Below, in pieces: positions 19,093-27,440 of a stretch of DNA of 64,000 nt. Source of the DNA: Sphingobium sp. YR768 (GTDB lineage Bacteria > Pseudomonadota > Alphaproteobacteria > Sphingomonadales > Sphingomonadaceae). The position numbers were made by a program, and so were the translations under genes. The notes under the pieces are model-generated. The model had not been told where the DNA came from. It saw only the letters and a program-made list of their open reading frames with translations, and made no database searches. Numbering within the stretch: position 1 is the first letter of the stretch; the number at the start of each line of letters is the position of its first letter. Location of the stretch: the NCBI RefSeq assembly GCF_900111125.1, contig NZ_FOGE01000002.1:248001-312000 (forward strand), in the 5' to 3' direction.

Positions 19093-19169
19093 TGGCGCGA
19101 GTGACGGGGCTCGAACCCGCGACCTCCGGCGTGACAGGCCGGCACTCTAACCAACTGAGCTACACCCGC
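19093..19169 (-). tRNA. tRNA-Asp(GTC), copy 3
   Basis: The third identical copy, the first to be transcribed in the leftward array, with CCA encoded. The spacer to copy 2 is 79 bases. No other tRNA species are in the cluster. Confidence 0.95.
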
Positions 19170-19211
19170 GTTTGGTGTGGAGCCGCCGTCTATGAGCGTC
19201 CTGCGATGCTG

Positions 19212-20366
19212 TCAACCGTCTGCAACATCGGTTTCATCTTTCTCCGCATTTTCTTTGCGCGGCGCGACCGTCAACGTGCCCTGTTCAAACAGGAAACCGG
19301 CAATATCCGGGGTTCCGGCAGCCGACACCACGGTCTGGATGATGATCAGCAGCGGCACCGCCAGCAGCGCGCCCGGCGTTCCCCACACCCATCCCCAGAA
19401 GGTCAGCGATACGAGAATCAGCAGCGGGTTCATCGTCAGCCGCCGTCCCAGCAGCAGCGGTGTGACGACATTGGCCTCCACCAGATGAAAACCGACCTGC
19501 AAGCCAGCGGGCAGCAATGCGACATAGACATCGTCGAACACCATCAGGCCGCCCAGCCCCAGCAGCACCGCCGCCAGCATGGGCCCGAAATAGGGCACGA
19601 AGTTGAGCAGGGCGACGATACCGCCCCACATCAGCGGAGACGGCATGCCGATCAGCCACAGGGCAAGCGCCACCGCCAGCCCCAGACAGATATTGATGGT
19701 GGCGATGGTGATGACATAGGCCGAGGTCGCATCGACCACATTCTGGATCACCCGCGCGACAGCCATGGCGCCGTCGAAGCTACCCCGACTGTTGATCGTG
19801 CGGCGGCGCAGCTTGGTCCAGCCAGCGAGGAAGAAATAGATGATGAGCAGCGCGAACACCATCTGGATGATCGCCGACGGGGCGGAGGTCGCGGCGAACT
19901 GCAACAGCGACCGGGGCGCGTCCACCGCCGCCGTCTGCGCCGCCGCGACCGGGCCGGTCGCCAGCATCTGCACGGTTTCGTCCACGAAGCGCTGGAGACT
20001 GGCGTAGAAATCGATCAGCGGCGCCAGGTTCGCCTGAATTTGCGGCAGCCGCTGGGGCAGGATGCGGAACCAGTCGGTCGCCGGCACCACGATCAGCACC
20101 AGCGCCGTGTTCGCCACCAGCAGGAAGCCGACCACCGCGATCAGTGCCGACAGGCCGGACGGAATGCCGCGCCGCTCCATCCATTCGAGCAGCGGCACCA
20201 GCGCGATCGCGATCACCAGCGCGGCCGTGAGCGGCAGGAAAAACTCCGCCCCCGCCCGTAGCGCAAAGGGCAAGGCCAGTAGCAGGCCTATTCCCGATGT
20301 CAGCGCAAGCGACGCCAGCAACCGGTCACGCCGCCGGTTGATCTCCTGCTGGTCATTATTGATCAC
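19212..20366 (-). CDS. AI-2E family transporter (PerM-like permease)
   Basis: A polytopic inner-membrane protein of 384 residues. There are paired hydrophobic helices at the N-terminus, a periplasmic segment around residues 100-150, and the conserved C-terminal block with VALLNFVPYFGPMLAAVL, EANVVTPLLLGRRLTMNPLLIL and a final helix. The family includes TqsA (AI-2 export) and Na+/H+ antiporters, and substrate is usually unknown. The gene starts at a GTG (20364-20366) with a weak ribosome binding site. It lies just upstream of the tRNA-Asp array on the same strand but is unlikely to share function with it. Confidence 0.88.
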   Translation of the reverse strand: MINNDQQEINRRRDRLLASLALTSGIGLLLALPFALRAGAEFFLPLTAALVIAIALVPLLEWMERRGIPSGLSALIAVVGFLLVANTALVLIVVPATDWFRILPQRLPQIQANLAPLIDFYASLQRFVDETVQMLATGPVAAAQTAAVDAPRSLLQFAATSAPSAIIQMVFALLIIYFFLAGWTKLRRRTINSRGSFDGAMAVARVIQNVVDATSAYVITIATINICLGLAVALALWLIGMPSPLMWGGIVALLNFVPYFGPMLAAVLLGLGGLMVFDDVYVALLPAGLQVGFHLVEANVVTPLLLGRRLTMNPLLILVSLTFWGWVWGTPGALLAVPLLIIIQTVVSAAGTPDIAGFLFEQGTLTVAPRKENAEKDETDVADG

Positions 20367-20530
20367 GCTTGGCTGATTCCCCGTTCGTTCACCCCGATGT
20401 GCGCCGGACAGGCAAAGCCGTCAATTTACAAAGCCGTTAACTGCGCCAGCGACACAGGAAACAGGGGCTTAACCAAATATTTGGGCTCAGCGGCTAGGAC
20501 GGCCGCGGGGACGCAAGAACGGGGAATGGC

Positions 20531-21007
20531 ATGAAGAGGCTGCTTTTCGCGCTGGCTGGCCTGATGGCGGCGCATGTAGCAGAAGCGCAAGCGACAGACG
20601 CACAGGCCTTGGTGCGCCTCGACACGCAAATGTATGTGGAGAAGGTCGCCACTGACCTCAACGGACGCCCGCGCCGCACGCTGGAAAGCGCCGACCGCCT
20701 CACGCCCGGCGACCGCGTGATCGTGATCCTGCATTGGCGCAATCAGGGCGCGGCACCGATTCGCGATTTCACCGCCACCCGATCCGTCCTGCGCGGCACG
20801 ACCCCGGACCTGCGCGATCCGGCGGTGCAGGTGTCGATCGACGGTGGCCGGCATTGGGCACGGTTCGACCAGCTATGGCTGCCGACGCAACTGGGCGGCG
20901 TGCGCCGGGCCGTGGCGGAGGATGTCACCCATGTCCGCTGGCAATTGCCCGACAACGCCTTTCCCGGCCAGAGCGGACGCCTCAGCTATCGCGCCACCAT
21001 TCAGTAA
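20531..21007 (+). CDS. Exported protein with a DUF11-like beta domain
   Basis: A 158-residue protein with signal peptide KRLLFALAGLMAAHVAEA. The mature part reads like one immunoglobulin-like repeat of the DUF11/conserved-repeat type: LTPGDRVIVILHWRNQGAAPI (charge-balanced 'gap' motif), DPAVQVSIDGGRHWARF, and a final beta-strand RLSYRATIQ. Such proteins are usually periplasmic or surface-associated and of unknown role. It lies 38 bases before the methyltransferase gene on the same strand. Confidence 0.7.
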   Translation: MKRLLFALAGLMAAHVAEAQATDAQALVRLDTQMYVEKVATDLNGRPRRTLESADRLTPGDRVIVILHWRNQGAAPIRDFTATRSVLRGTTPDLRDPAVQVSIDGGRHWARFDQLWLPTQLGGVRRAVAEDVTHVRWQLPDNAFPGQSGRLSYRATIQ

Positions 21008-21045
21008 GGCTTGAGCCAAGGGCCGACTGCCCCTAAGACCGGGCC

Positions 21046-21789
21046 ATGCCCAAAGACGCAGAGCGCGCCTATCTCGCCAATATGGGTGAGGATGGCCGCG
21101 AACATTCGCTCAACAAACCCTTTTCCGATCCCCAGTGCGGCATTCAGTTGGCCTCGATCGGCTTCATCATGTCGCTTCTGCCGCCAGCACCGGCCCGCAT
21201 ATTGGACCTTGGCTGCGGCGGTGGCTGGACCAGCCTGTTCTACGCGCGCCACGGTCATGATGTGACGGGGCAGGATATCGCACCCGACATGATCGACCTG
21301 GCGCGGGAAAATGCAACGCTCAATGGCCTGGCCGATCGCGTCCGCTTCCTGTGCAGCGATTTCGAGGGGCTGGAGCAGGTAGGCCATTATGATGCGGCGA
21401 TCTTCTTCGACGCGCTGCATCATGCCGAGGATGAGGGCGCGGCGATCCGGTCGGCCTGGCGCGCGCTGAAGCCCGGCGGCATCCTGATCACCCATGAACC
21501 GGGCGAAGGCCATAGCCAGTCGGCCGAATCGATCGAGGCGATGGCGAAATTCGGCGTCAACGAACGCGACATGCCCCCGCATCTGATCATCGCGCGCGGC
21601 AGGGAAGCGGGCTTCACCCGCTTTCGCGTGCTGCCCATGCCCGCTTTGCTCTACAGCACCTTCTATCAGGAGCGGGACTATTCGGGCCGCTGGCTGAGCA
21701 AGCGACGCTGGAAGATGATGCAACGCGCGATGCGCATGCTGTTCAACCCGGACCTGAAGGAGGGCGCCGTCGTCGTGATGACGAAATAG
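21046..21789 (+). CDS. Class I SAM-dependent methyltransferase
   Basis: A 247-residue protein with the Rossmann-type SAM-binding core: motif I ILDLGCGGGWTSL (about residue 50), an acidic residue after strand 2 (DVTGQDIA), DAAIFFDALHHAEDEGAAIRS (motif II and post-II, as in UbiE/COQ5-like enzymes) and LKPGGILITHEP. The C-terminal 90 residues are variable and basic (SKRRWKMMQRAMRMLF), possibly an acceptor-binding part. Substrate is unknown. It is convergent with the branched-chain dehydrogenase genes. Confidence 0.85.
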   Translation: MPKDAERAYLANMGEDGREHSLNKPFSDPQCGIQLASIGFIMSLLPPAPARILDLGCGGGWTSLFYARHGHDVTGQDIAPDMIDLARENATLNGLADRVRFLCSDFEGLEQVGHYDAAIFFDALHHAEDEGAAIRSAWRALKPGGILITHEPGEGHSQSAESIEAMAKFGVNERDMPPHLIIARGREAGFTRFRVLPMPALLYSTFYQERDYSGRWLSKRRWKMMQRAMRMLFNPDLKEGAVVVMTK

Positions 21790-21806
21790 GCGCCCCCGCT
21801 CCCCTC

Positions 21807-23096
21807 TCAATCCACGAACAGGAAAGCCGGCGCCTCCAGTCGCTTGCGCACCGCCTGAACGAAGCTGGCCGCGTCCCAGCCATCGACCACGCGATGATCG
21901 CAACTGATCGACAGGTTCATCAGCTTGGCGGCGACGACTTCCTTGCCGCGAAAGACGGGGCGCTCGATCACCCGGTTCGGCCCGATGATCGCCACTTCCG
22001 GCCGGTTGATGACCGGCGTGGTGGCGATGCCGCCCAATGGCCCCAGCGACGTCAGCGTCAGGGTGGAGCCGGACAGTTCCTCCGACTTCGCCTTGCCGCT
22101 GCGGGCGGCGTCGGCCAGACGGCGGATTTCGCTCGCCAATTGCCAGACATTGCGGTCCTGCGCGTCGCGGATCACCGGCACCATCAGCCCGGCATCGGTC
22201 TGCGTCGCGAGCCCCAGATGCACCGAACCATGGCGCGTCACCACGCCCGCCTCATCATCATAACGGGCGTTGAGCATCGGAAAATCGGGCAGGCTCTTGC
22301 AGATCGCCACGATCAGCAGCGGCAGCATGGTGAGCTTCGGCCGATCGCCACGCCCGGCATTAAGCTGCTCGCGCAGTTCCTCCAGTGCGGTGACATCGAT
22401 CTCCTCGACATAGGTGAAGTGCGGGATATGCCGTTTCGACGCGGCCATATTCTCGGCGATGCGGCGGCGCATGCCGATGACCTTGACCTGCTCGTCGGCG
22501 CGTCGGGCGTTGCGCCCGGCGGGGGTATAACCTTGCCCCGCGCCGTAGAGGAGGAAGGCGTCGAGGTCCGAATGGCGGATATGGTCGCCGGCAGGCTTCA
22601 CCTGCGCGAGGTCGACGCCAAGGTCCTTCGCCCGCGCACGGACGGCGGGGGAGGCGAGGATTACACTGGGCGGCACCTCACCCCCGTTCGGGCTGAGCCT
22701 GTCGAAGCCCTGCACTTCCACTTTGGCATCCGTATCCGAAGCAGAAGGCCCTTCGACAGGCTCAGGGCGAACGGATACAGGGGCAACGTCATCGACGACT
22801 GCCCCTTCTGATGCTTCGGGCTGTTTACCCGCCGCGGCTTCAACCGCCCCCTCGCCCTCCGTCTCGATCTCCACCAGCATCGCGCCGATCGACACCTGAT
22901 CGCCCGGCTCGCCAGCGATGCGCACCACTGTTCCCGCGACCGGGCTTTCCATCTCGACCGTCGCCTTGTCGGTCATCATGTCGGCGATCGGCTGATCTTC
23001 CTCGACCCGGTCGCCAACCTTTACGTGCCAGCCGACGATCTCCGCCTGCGCAATGCCTTCACCGATGTCCGGCAGTTTGAATGTGAACAGCGCCAT
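21807..23096 (-). CDS. bkdB: Dihydrolipoamide acyltransferase (E2) of branched-chain 2-oxoacid dehydrogenase
   Basis: The E2 core transfers the acyl group from E1 to CoA. The 429-residue product has an N-terminal lipoyl domain with the lipoylated Lys44 in MTDKATVEME, a linker, the peripheral-subunit-binding domain (ILASPAVRARAKDLGVDLAQV, about 146-166) and a catalytic domain with the active-site SCDHRVVDG near the C-terminus. A REP-like element is inserted in the first linker and translated as about residues 109-138 (VRPEPVEGPS...FDRLSPNGG). E1beta and E1alpha lie just upstream on the same strand. There is no E3 in the window. The branched-chain rather than pyruvate assignment rests on the overall family look and the heterodimeric E1. 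Confidence 0.92.
   Translation of the reverse strand: MALFTFKLPDIGEGIAQAEIVGWHVKVGDRVEEDQPIADMMTDKATVEMESPVAGTVVRIAGEPGDQVSIGAMLVEIETEGEGAVEAAAGKQPEASEGAVVDDVAPVSVRPEPVEGPSASDTDAKVEVQGFDRLSPNGGEVPPSVILASPAVRARAKDLGVDLAQVKPAGDHIRHSDLDAFLLYGAGQGYTPAGRNARRADEQVKVIGMRRRIAENMAASKRHIPHFTYVEEIDVTALEELREQLNAGRGDRPKLTMLPLLIVAICKSLPDFPMLNARYDDEAGVVTRHGSVHLGLATQTDAGLMVPVIRDAQDRNVWQLASEIRRLADAARSGKAKSEELSGSTLTLTSLGPLGGIATTPVINRPEVAIIGPNRVIERPVFRGKEVVAAKLMNLSISCDHRVVDGWDAASFVQAVRKRLEAPAFLFVD
22684..22775. repeat. REP-like inverted repeat inside the E2 coding sequence
   Basis: The arms CGTTCGGGCTGAGCCTGTCG (from 22685) and CGACAGGCTCAGGGCGAACG (to 22773) belong to the same family as the intergenic copies at 24256-24333 and 45519-45606. 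It is in frame, with no stop, and encodes part of the flexible linker between the lipoyl and binding domains. Confidence 0.85.
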
Positions 23097-23190
23097 TACA
23101 TCCTCCCCCGTTCGTGCATGGGCGTAAGAATGATTTCGTAAACGTCGTGCGTGGCACAAACGGAACAGGGAGGTGTAACAACCATAGCCC

Positions 23191-24237
23191 TCAATCCTTC
23201 ATGATCTTGGTGATGGCTTCGCGAATCCGCACGGGGCCGGGGAAATAGGCCCATTCCAGACTGTGCGGATAAGGCGTGTCGAAGCCGGTGACGCGCTCGA
23301 TCGGCGCTTCGAGATGGTAGAAACAGCGCTCCTGCACCTGGGCGAGCAGTTCCGCGCCGAAGCCGGACGTGCGCGTCGCCTCATGCACGATCAGGCAGCG
23401 GCCGGTTTTCTTCACCGACGCTTCGATCGTGTCGATGTCCAGCGGCACCAGACTGCGCAGGTCGACAATCTCCGCATCGATGCCCATCTCGGCAACCGTA
23501 TTTTCGACCACATGAACCATCGTGCCATAGCAGAGGATGGTCAGCGCCTCCCCCGCCCGCGCGATCCGCGCGGTGCCCAGCGGGATGCGATAATAGCCGG
23601 TCGGCACCTGCGCATCCGCATGCCCGGCCCAACTGGTCGCGGGCGTATCATAATGGCCGTCGAACGGGCCGTTATAGATGCGCTTGGGTTCGAAGAAGAG
23701 CGTGGGATCATTATCCTCGATCGCGGCGATCAGCAGGCCCTTGGCGTCATAGGGGGTGGACGGGATCACCGTCTTGATCCCCGAACAATGGGTGAAGATG
23801 CCCTCGGGCGACTGGCTGTGCGTCTGGCCGCCGAAGATGCCGCCACCAAAGGGCGACCGCACCGTCATCGGAGCGATGAACTCGCCTGCCGAGCGATAGC
23901 GCAGCCGCGCCGCTTCCGACACAAGCTGGTCGAGCGCGGGATAGATATAGTCGGCAAACTGGATTTCCGGCACCGGCCGCAGACCATAGGCGCCTATGCC
24001 CACCGCCACGCCGATGATCCCGCATTCGGTGATCGGCGTATCGAACACGCGGTTCTTGCCATATTTCTGCTGGAGGCCCGCCGTCGCGCGGAACACGCCG
24101 CCGAAAAAGCCGACATCCTCGCCCATCACGACCACATCGGGATCGCGTGCCATCATCACGTCCATGGCGCTGTTGATCGCCTGGATCATGTTCATCTGGG
24201 TGGTTTCGGCGACAGCCTCGATCACATCATCAGTCAT
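23191..24237 (-). CDS. bkdA2: Branched-chain 2-oxoacid dehydrogenase E1 component, beta subunit
   Basis: The beta subunit of the thiamine-diphosphate E1 that decarboxylates branched-chain 2-oxoacids. The 348-residue product shows VMGEDVGFFGGVFRATAGL, RVFDTPITECGIIGVAVGIGAYGLRPVPEIQFADYI, YRSAGEFIAPMTVRSPFGGG and the C-terminal transketolase-like domain ending FPGPVRIREAI. The GEDVG/GGVFRAT pattern favours branched-chain E1beta over pyruvate E1beta. The start at 24235-24237 has GAGAGGTG about 10 bases upstream. A longer frame would read through the REP-like repeat and is rejected. It lies 94 bases upstream of the E2 start. Confidence 0.92.
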   Translation of the reverse strand: MTDDVIEAVAETTQMNMIQAINSAMDVMMARDPDVVVMGEDVGFFGGVFRATAGLQQKYGKNRVFDTPITECGIIGVAVGIGAYGLRPVPEIQFADYIYPALDQLVSEAARLRYRSAGEFIAPMTVRSPFGGGIFGGQTHSQSPEGIFTHCSGIKTVIPSTPYDAKGLLIAAIEDNDPTLFFEPKRIYNGPFDGHYDTPATSWAGHADAQVPTGYYRIPLGTARIARAGEALTILCYGTMVHVVENTVAEMGIDAEIVDLRSLVPLDIDTIEASVKKTGRCLIVHEATRTSGFGAELLAQVQERCFYHLEAPIERVTGFDTPYPHSLEWAYFPGPVRIREAITKIMKD

Positions 24238-24255
24238 GACGCGACACCTCTCGAT

Positions 24256-24333
24256 CCGTTCGCCCTGAGCCTGTCGAAGGGCTGTTTTTTTCTTCAAGGA
24301 AGTAAAGGGCTTCGACAGGCTCAGCCCGAACGG
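24256..24333. repeat. REP-like inverted repeat (CCTGAGCCTGTCGAAGG type) between E1alpha and E1beta
   Basis: Arms CCGTTCGCCCTGAGCCTGTC (24256 onward) and GACAGGCTCAGCCCGAACGG (to 24333) flank a 22-base centre containing a T-run. It lies in the short gap between two genes of one operon, where it may lower or tune downstream expression by mRNA processing. Confidence 0.8.
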
Positions 24334-24354
24334 CGTTAGGGTTTCTTCTGAAAC

Positions 24355-25650
24355 TCACAGTCCCGCCGCCTTCCATTCGTCCAGCATCTGTTGCTGCTGT
24401 TCCTTCAGATGCCGGGGCATTTCCTCGAACACATCCTCGAACATACTTTCCATCGGATGATGCAGGCCATGGCCCAATATGCCGTTCTTCTCCGCCTCCC
24501 GCGCAGCGTCACGGACCAGTTCGGCCAGTTCCTTGTCCATCGCGGCGTGGCGTTCCTCGTCCCAGATGCCCAGGCCGATGCAATGCGCCTTCAACCGCGC
24601 GATCGGGTCGCCCAGCGGCCACAGGCTACTTTCCTCGGCGGAGCGATAGGCGGTGGGATCGTCCGACGTGCTGTGCCCCTCTACCCGATAGGTGAAATGC
24701 TCGATCAGCGTCGGCCCGGCATTGGCGCGCGCCCGGTCGGCGGCCCAGCGGGTCGCGGCATAGACCGCCAGCACATCATTGCCGTCGACCCGCAGGCCGG
24801 CAATGCCATAGCCGATCGCCCGCGCCGCAAAGGTCGTGGATTCAGCTCCCGCAAAACCTGAAAAGCTGCTGATAGCCCATTGGTTATTCACCACATTCAT
24901 GATGACCGGCGCGCGATAGACGCTGGCGAAGGTGCAGGCCGAATGGAAATCGCCCTCCGCCGTCGAACCTTCGCCGCACCATGTCGCGGCGATCCGGGTG
25001 TCGCCCTTGGCCGCGCTCGCCATCGCCCAGCCGACCGCCTGGGGATATTGGGTGGTGAGGTTGCCGGAGATGGAGAAGAAGCCCGCCTCCCGCGCCGAAT
25101 ACATGATCGGCAATTGACGGCCCTTCAGCCGGTCGCCCTTGTTGGAATAAATCTGGTTCATCATGTCGATGATGGGCCAGTCGCGGGCGATCAAAACGCC
25201 CTGCTGGCGATAGCTGGGGAAGCACATGTCATCGCGGGACAGCGCCAGCGCCGCGCCGATCGACACCGCCTCTTCCCCGGTCGACTTCATATAGAAGCTG
25301 GTCTTGCCCTGCCGCTGCGCCCGGAACATCCGTCCGTCGAACGCACGGGTCAGCGCCATATATCGCAGCATCTTCAGCAGCGTTTCGGCCGACAAGCGGG
25401 GGTTCCACGGGCCGACCGCCTGGCCATCCTCATCCAGCACCCGCACCAGCCCATAGGCCATGTCGCGCATGTCGGCGGGCTGCGCCGCTTCATCCGGGCG
25501 GGGCTGCGCACCAGCGGCGGGAATATCGAAATGGGTGAAGTCGGCCGCTTCTCCCGGCCGCGCCGGCGGCTCTGGCACATGTAGCTTCAGCGGGGGCAGA
25601 TTGCGCCCCGCCTGTCCTTCCAAGCCCGCGATTCCATCGGGATCGCTCAT
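24355..25650 (-). CDS. bkdA1: Branched-chain 2-oxoacid dehydrogenase E1 component, alpha subunit
   Basis: The alpha subunit of E1, which binds TPP. The 431-residue product has RMFRAQRQGKTSFYMKSTGEEA, CFPSYRQQGVLIARD, the TPP motif GEGSTAEGDFHSACTFASVY...NNQWAIS, and the phosphorylation-loop-like YRVEGHSTSDDPTAYRSAEE. The N-terminal extension of about 85 residues (PPLKLHVPEPPARPGE) is usual for bacterial BCKDH E1alpha. The start has AGGAGGC upstream (25648-25650). It heads the E1alpha-E1beta-E2 operon, which channels valine, leucine and isoleucine carbon into acyl-CoAs. Confidence 0.93.
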   Translation of the reverse strand: MSDPDGIAGLEGQAGRNLPPLKLHVPEPPARPGEAADFTHFDIPAAGAQPRPDEAAQPADMRDMAYGLVRVLDEDGQAVGPWNPRLSAETLLKMLRYMALTRAFDGRMFRAQRQGKTSFYMKSTGEEAVSIGAALALSRDDMCFPSYRQQGVLIARDWPIIDMMNQIYSNKGDRLKGRQLPIMYSAREAGFFSISGNLTTQYPQAVGWAMASAAKGDTRIAATWCGEGSTAEGDFHSACTFASVYRAPVIMNVVNNQWAISSFSGFAGAESTTFAARAIGYGIAGLRVDGNDVLAVYAATRWAADRARANAGPTLIEHFTYRVEGHSTSDDPTAYRSAEESSLWPLGDPIARLKAHCIGLGIWDEERHAAMDKELAELVRDAAREAEKNGILGHGLHHPMESMFEDVFEEMPRHLKEQQQQMLDEWKAAGL

Positions 25651-25670
25651 CCTGCCTCCTATGGTGCATT

Positions 25671-25683
25671 GCAATAATATTGC
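25671..25683. promoter_or_regulatory. Inverted repeat upstream of the branched-chain dehydrogenase operon
   Basis: GCAATA-A-TATTGC, perfect 6-bp arms around one base, about 20 bases before the E1alpha start and in an AT-rich stretch. Lrp/AsnC-type regulators (such as BkdR in pseudomonads) control such operons, and this repeat could be a site for one, but no regulator gene is adjacent. Confidence 0.4.
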
Positions 25684-25767
25684 TTAGCGCAGATATTATA
25701 TTTCAACGCTCCACAAGGCAAGCCTTGCTGTCCCAAATTTCCCTCTACTGTCTCCGTCGCTGTCCGA

Positions 25768-26691
25768 TCAGACGGCGACGGGCGCGGAAATATGGGCCTG
25801 CGGCGCATAATCGAGCATGTCGAAATCCTCTATCCGATAGTCGAAAATGGATGAGGGTCGCCGATTGATCCGCAATTTCGGCGCGCCCGACGGATTTCTC
25901 GACATCTGTTCCTCCACCAGCGCGGCATGGTTGAGGTAGAGGTGCACGTCGCCGCCCTGCCAGACCACCTCGCCCGGCTCCAGATCGCATTGCTGCGCCA
26001 GCATCCGCGTGATCATCGACAGGCCGAAAATATTGAAGGCGAAACCCAGACCCAGGTCGCAACTGCGCTGGAACAACAGGCCGTTGAGCTTTCCGTTCGA
26101 CACCTGAAACTGATAGGTCATGTGGCAGGGCGGCAGCGCCATTTGCGGCACTTCGGCCACGTTCCAGCCCGTGAACAGCAGGCGGCGCGACCCCGGCGTG
26201 GCGCGAATCGCCTCGACCAGTTCGGCGATCTGGTTGCGGCCCTTTTCCGCCTTGCGATACAGGCCGTCGCCAACCGGTTCATAGAGCGGCCAGTTCACCC
26301 ATTGCGCGCCATAGACCGGCCCCAGATTGCCCCAGCGCGCCGCGAAATCATCATCCGCCACGATCCGCATCTCGAATGTATCGCGATCCAGATCCTCCCC
26401 GGTCGCGCGGCGATAAGCGTCGAGCGGCCAGTCCGTCCAGATATGCACGCCCTGCCGCACCAGTTCGCGGATATTGGTGTCGCCGGTCAGGAACCACAGC
26501 ATCTCGCGCGCCGCGACCTTCCAGTAGACGCGCTTGGTCGTGAGCAGCGGCACCGCATCATCGGCCAGCGAAAAGCGCATCGTCGCGCCGAGGATCGAGC
26601 GGGTGCCGACGCCGGTACGGTCGACCCGCTCGTCGCCATGGCGCCAGATATGCCGCATGAGATCGAGATACTGGTCTTCATAATGGGGCAT
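25768..26691 (-). CDS. thyA: Thymidylate synthase
   Basis: It methylates dUMP to dTMP using 5,10-methylene-THF. The 307-residue product has the N-terminal DRTGVGTRSILGATMRF, LWFLTGDTNI, GDLGPVYG-type GNLGPVYGAQW, the catalytic PPCHMTYQF with the active-site Cys, RSCDLGLGFAFNI and the C-terminal HISAPVAV. It is slightly longer than the E. coli enzyme (264), owing to an insertion around residues 100-150 seen in other alphaproteobacteria. The start is at 26689-26691. No folA is adjacent. Confidence 0.97.
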   Translation of the reverse strand: MPHYEDQYLDLMRHIWRHGDERVDRTGVGTRSILGATMRFSLADDAVPLLTTKRVYWKVAAREMLWFLTGDTNIRELVRQGVHIWTDWPLDAYRRATGEDLDRDTFEMRIVADDDFAARWGNLGPVYGAQWVNWPLYEPVGDGLYRKAEKGRNQIAELVEAIRATPGSRRLLFTGWNVAEVPQMALPPCHMTYQFQVSNGKLNGLLFQRSCDLGLGFAFNIFGLSMITRMLAQQCDLEPGEVVWQGGDVHLYLNHAALVEEQMSRNPSGAPKLRINRRPSSIFDYRIEDFDMLDYAPQAHISAPVAV

Positions 26692-26865
26692 AGAGTCGGT
26701 CAAGGCGCGATCCTGCGGTCGTGAGTCTGGTTGCCCCCGGCTGTAGCCCAGCGCGGCGGGCACGCCAATCTTGGCGTCATTTCGGATCGATCCCTTCCGC
26801 CTTTGCGCCATAATGGCGCCTTCTGTCTCTCGCCGTCAGCCTGCCCGCTCCGCAAGATTTCCTCC

Positions 26866-27165
26866 ATGAACAGGGACTTCAGGCTGATGCTGGCGATACT
26901 CGATGCGGACTGGCGTCCCTGCGGGTTGCTGCCCTTTCATCAGGAATGGGGCATAGTGATGCGGCATCTGCTGGAATCGGAACGCAACTGGATCGCCATG
27001 CTGCAACGGCGCCGGTCGACCGCCTGCCCTCTGCCCGATTCCCGCGACATCGCCCTGACCCGCACCCTTGCCCGCAGCCTGCGGCCGCTCGACCTGCGAC
27101 TGGCCGACCATGTGATAGAGGCCGGAAATGCGCGCTTCAGCTTCCGCGCTGCGGGGCTTTTGTAA
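26866..27165 (+). CDS. Hypothetical protein
   Basis: A 99-residue protein that I do not recognise. It is basic and leucine/arginine-rich (MLQRRRSTACPL, ALTRTLARSLRPLDLRLADHVI) and begins NRDFRLMLAILDADW. It is divergent from thyA and ends about 100 bases before tRNA-Pro. The ATG at 26866 is weakly supported by its upstream sequence; an ATG further up (26731) is less plausible. Confidence 0.5.
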   Translation: MNRDFRLMLAILDADWRPCGLLPFHQEWGIVMRHLLESERNWIAMLQRRRSTACPLPDSRDIALTRTLARSLRPLDLRLADHVIEAGNARFSFRAAGLL

Positions 27166-27270
27166 TGACTGCAAAAAAATCGTCATTGCCCGCTTGCCAG
27201 CCCGGAAAGCCCCCTCTATAGGCCCACTCCTGCCTTACGGGGCCGCCCACAAAGCGGCTTCGGCATCGGT

Positions 27271-27347
27271 CGGGGAATAGCTCAGCCTGGTAGAGCACTG
27301 TCTTCGGGAGGCAGGGGCCGGAGGTTCGAATCCTCTTTCCCCGACCA
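27271..27347 (+). tRNA. tRNA-Pro(CGG)
   Basis: 77 bases with encoded CCA (27345-27347). Acceptor CGGGGAA pairs with TTCCCCG, followed by discriminator A. The D-arm is AGCTCAGCCTGG, the anticodon stem CTGTC/GGCAG encloses loop TTCGGGA (anticodon CGG), and the T-loop is GGTTCGAATCC. Confidence 0.95.
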
Positions 27348-27440
27348 ACTTTCTTCACAGGAAGAAGCGAATTATCAGCGGGATGGCATAGCCATCACCG
27401 CCGATTTTTTGCGTCTGCGCTCCGTCCAACCGATGCAATT

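Noticed and set aside
18745..19169. Repeated peptide of the form ARVTGLEPATSGVTGRHSNQLSYTR encoded three times
   Set aside because: This is the antisense translation of the three tRNA-Asp genes, a frequent misannotation, not a protein.
18779..19169. Regular 77-base repeats with about 80-base spacers, considered as a CRISPR array
   Set aside because: The repeats are full tRNA-Asp genes with cloverleaf structure, and the spacers share sequence with each other.
24238..24297. An N-terminal extension of the E1beta subunit (MKKKTALRQAQGERIERCRV)
   Set aside because: These residues are the translation of the REP-like repeat. The ATG at 24235-24237 has a ribosome binding site and a family-typical start.
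27137..27358. A 73-codon open frame (MKKVGRGKRIRTSGPCL...) on the minus strand
   Set aside because: It is the antisense translation of tRNA-Pro and its flanks.
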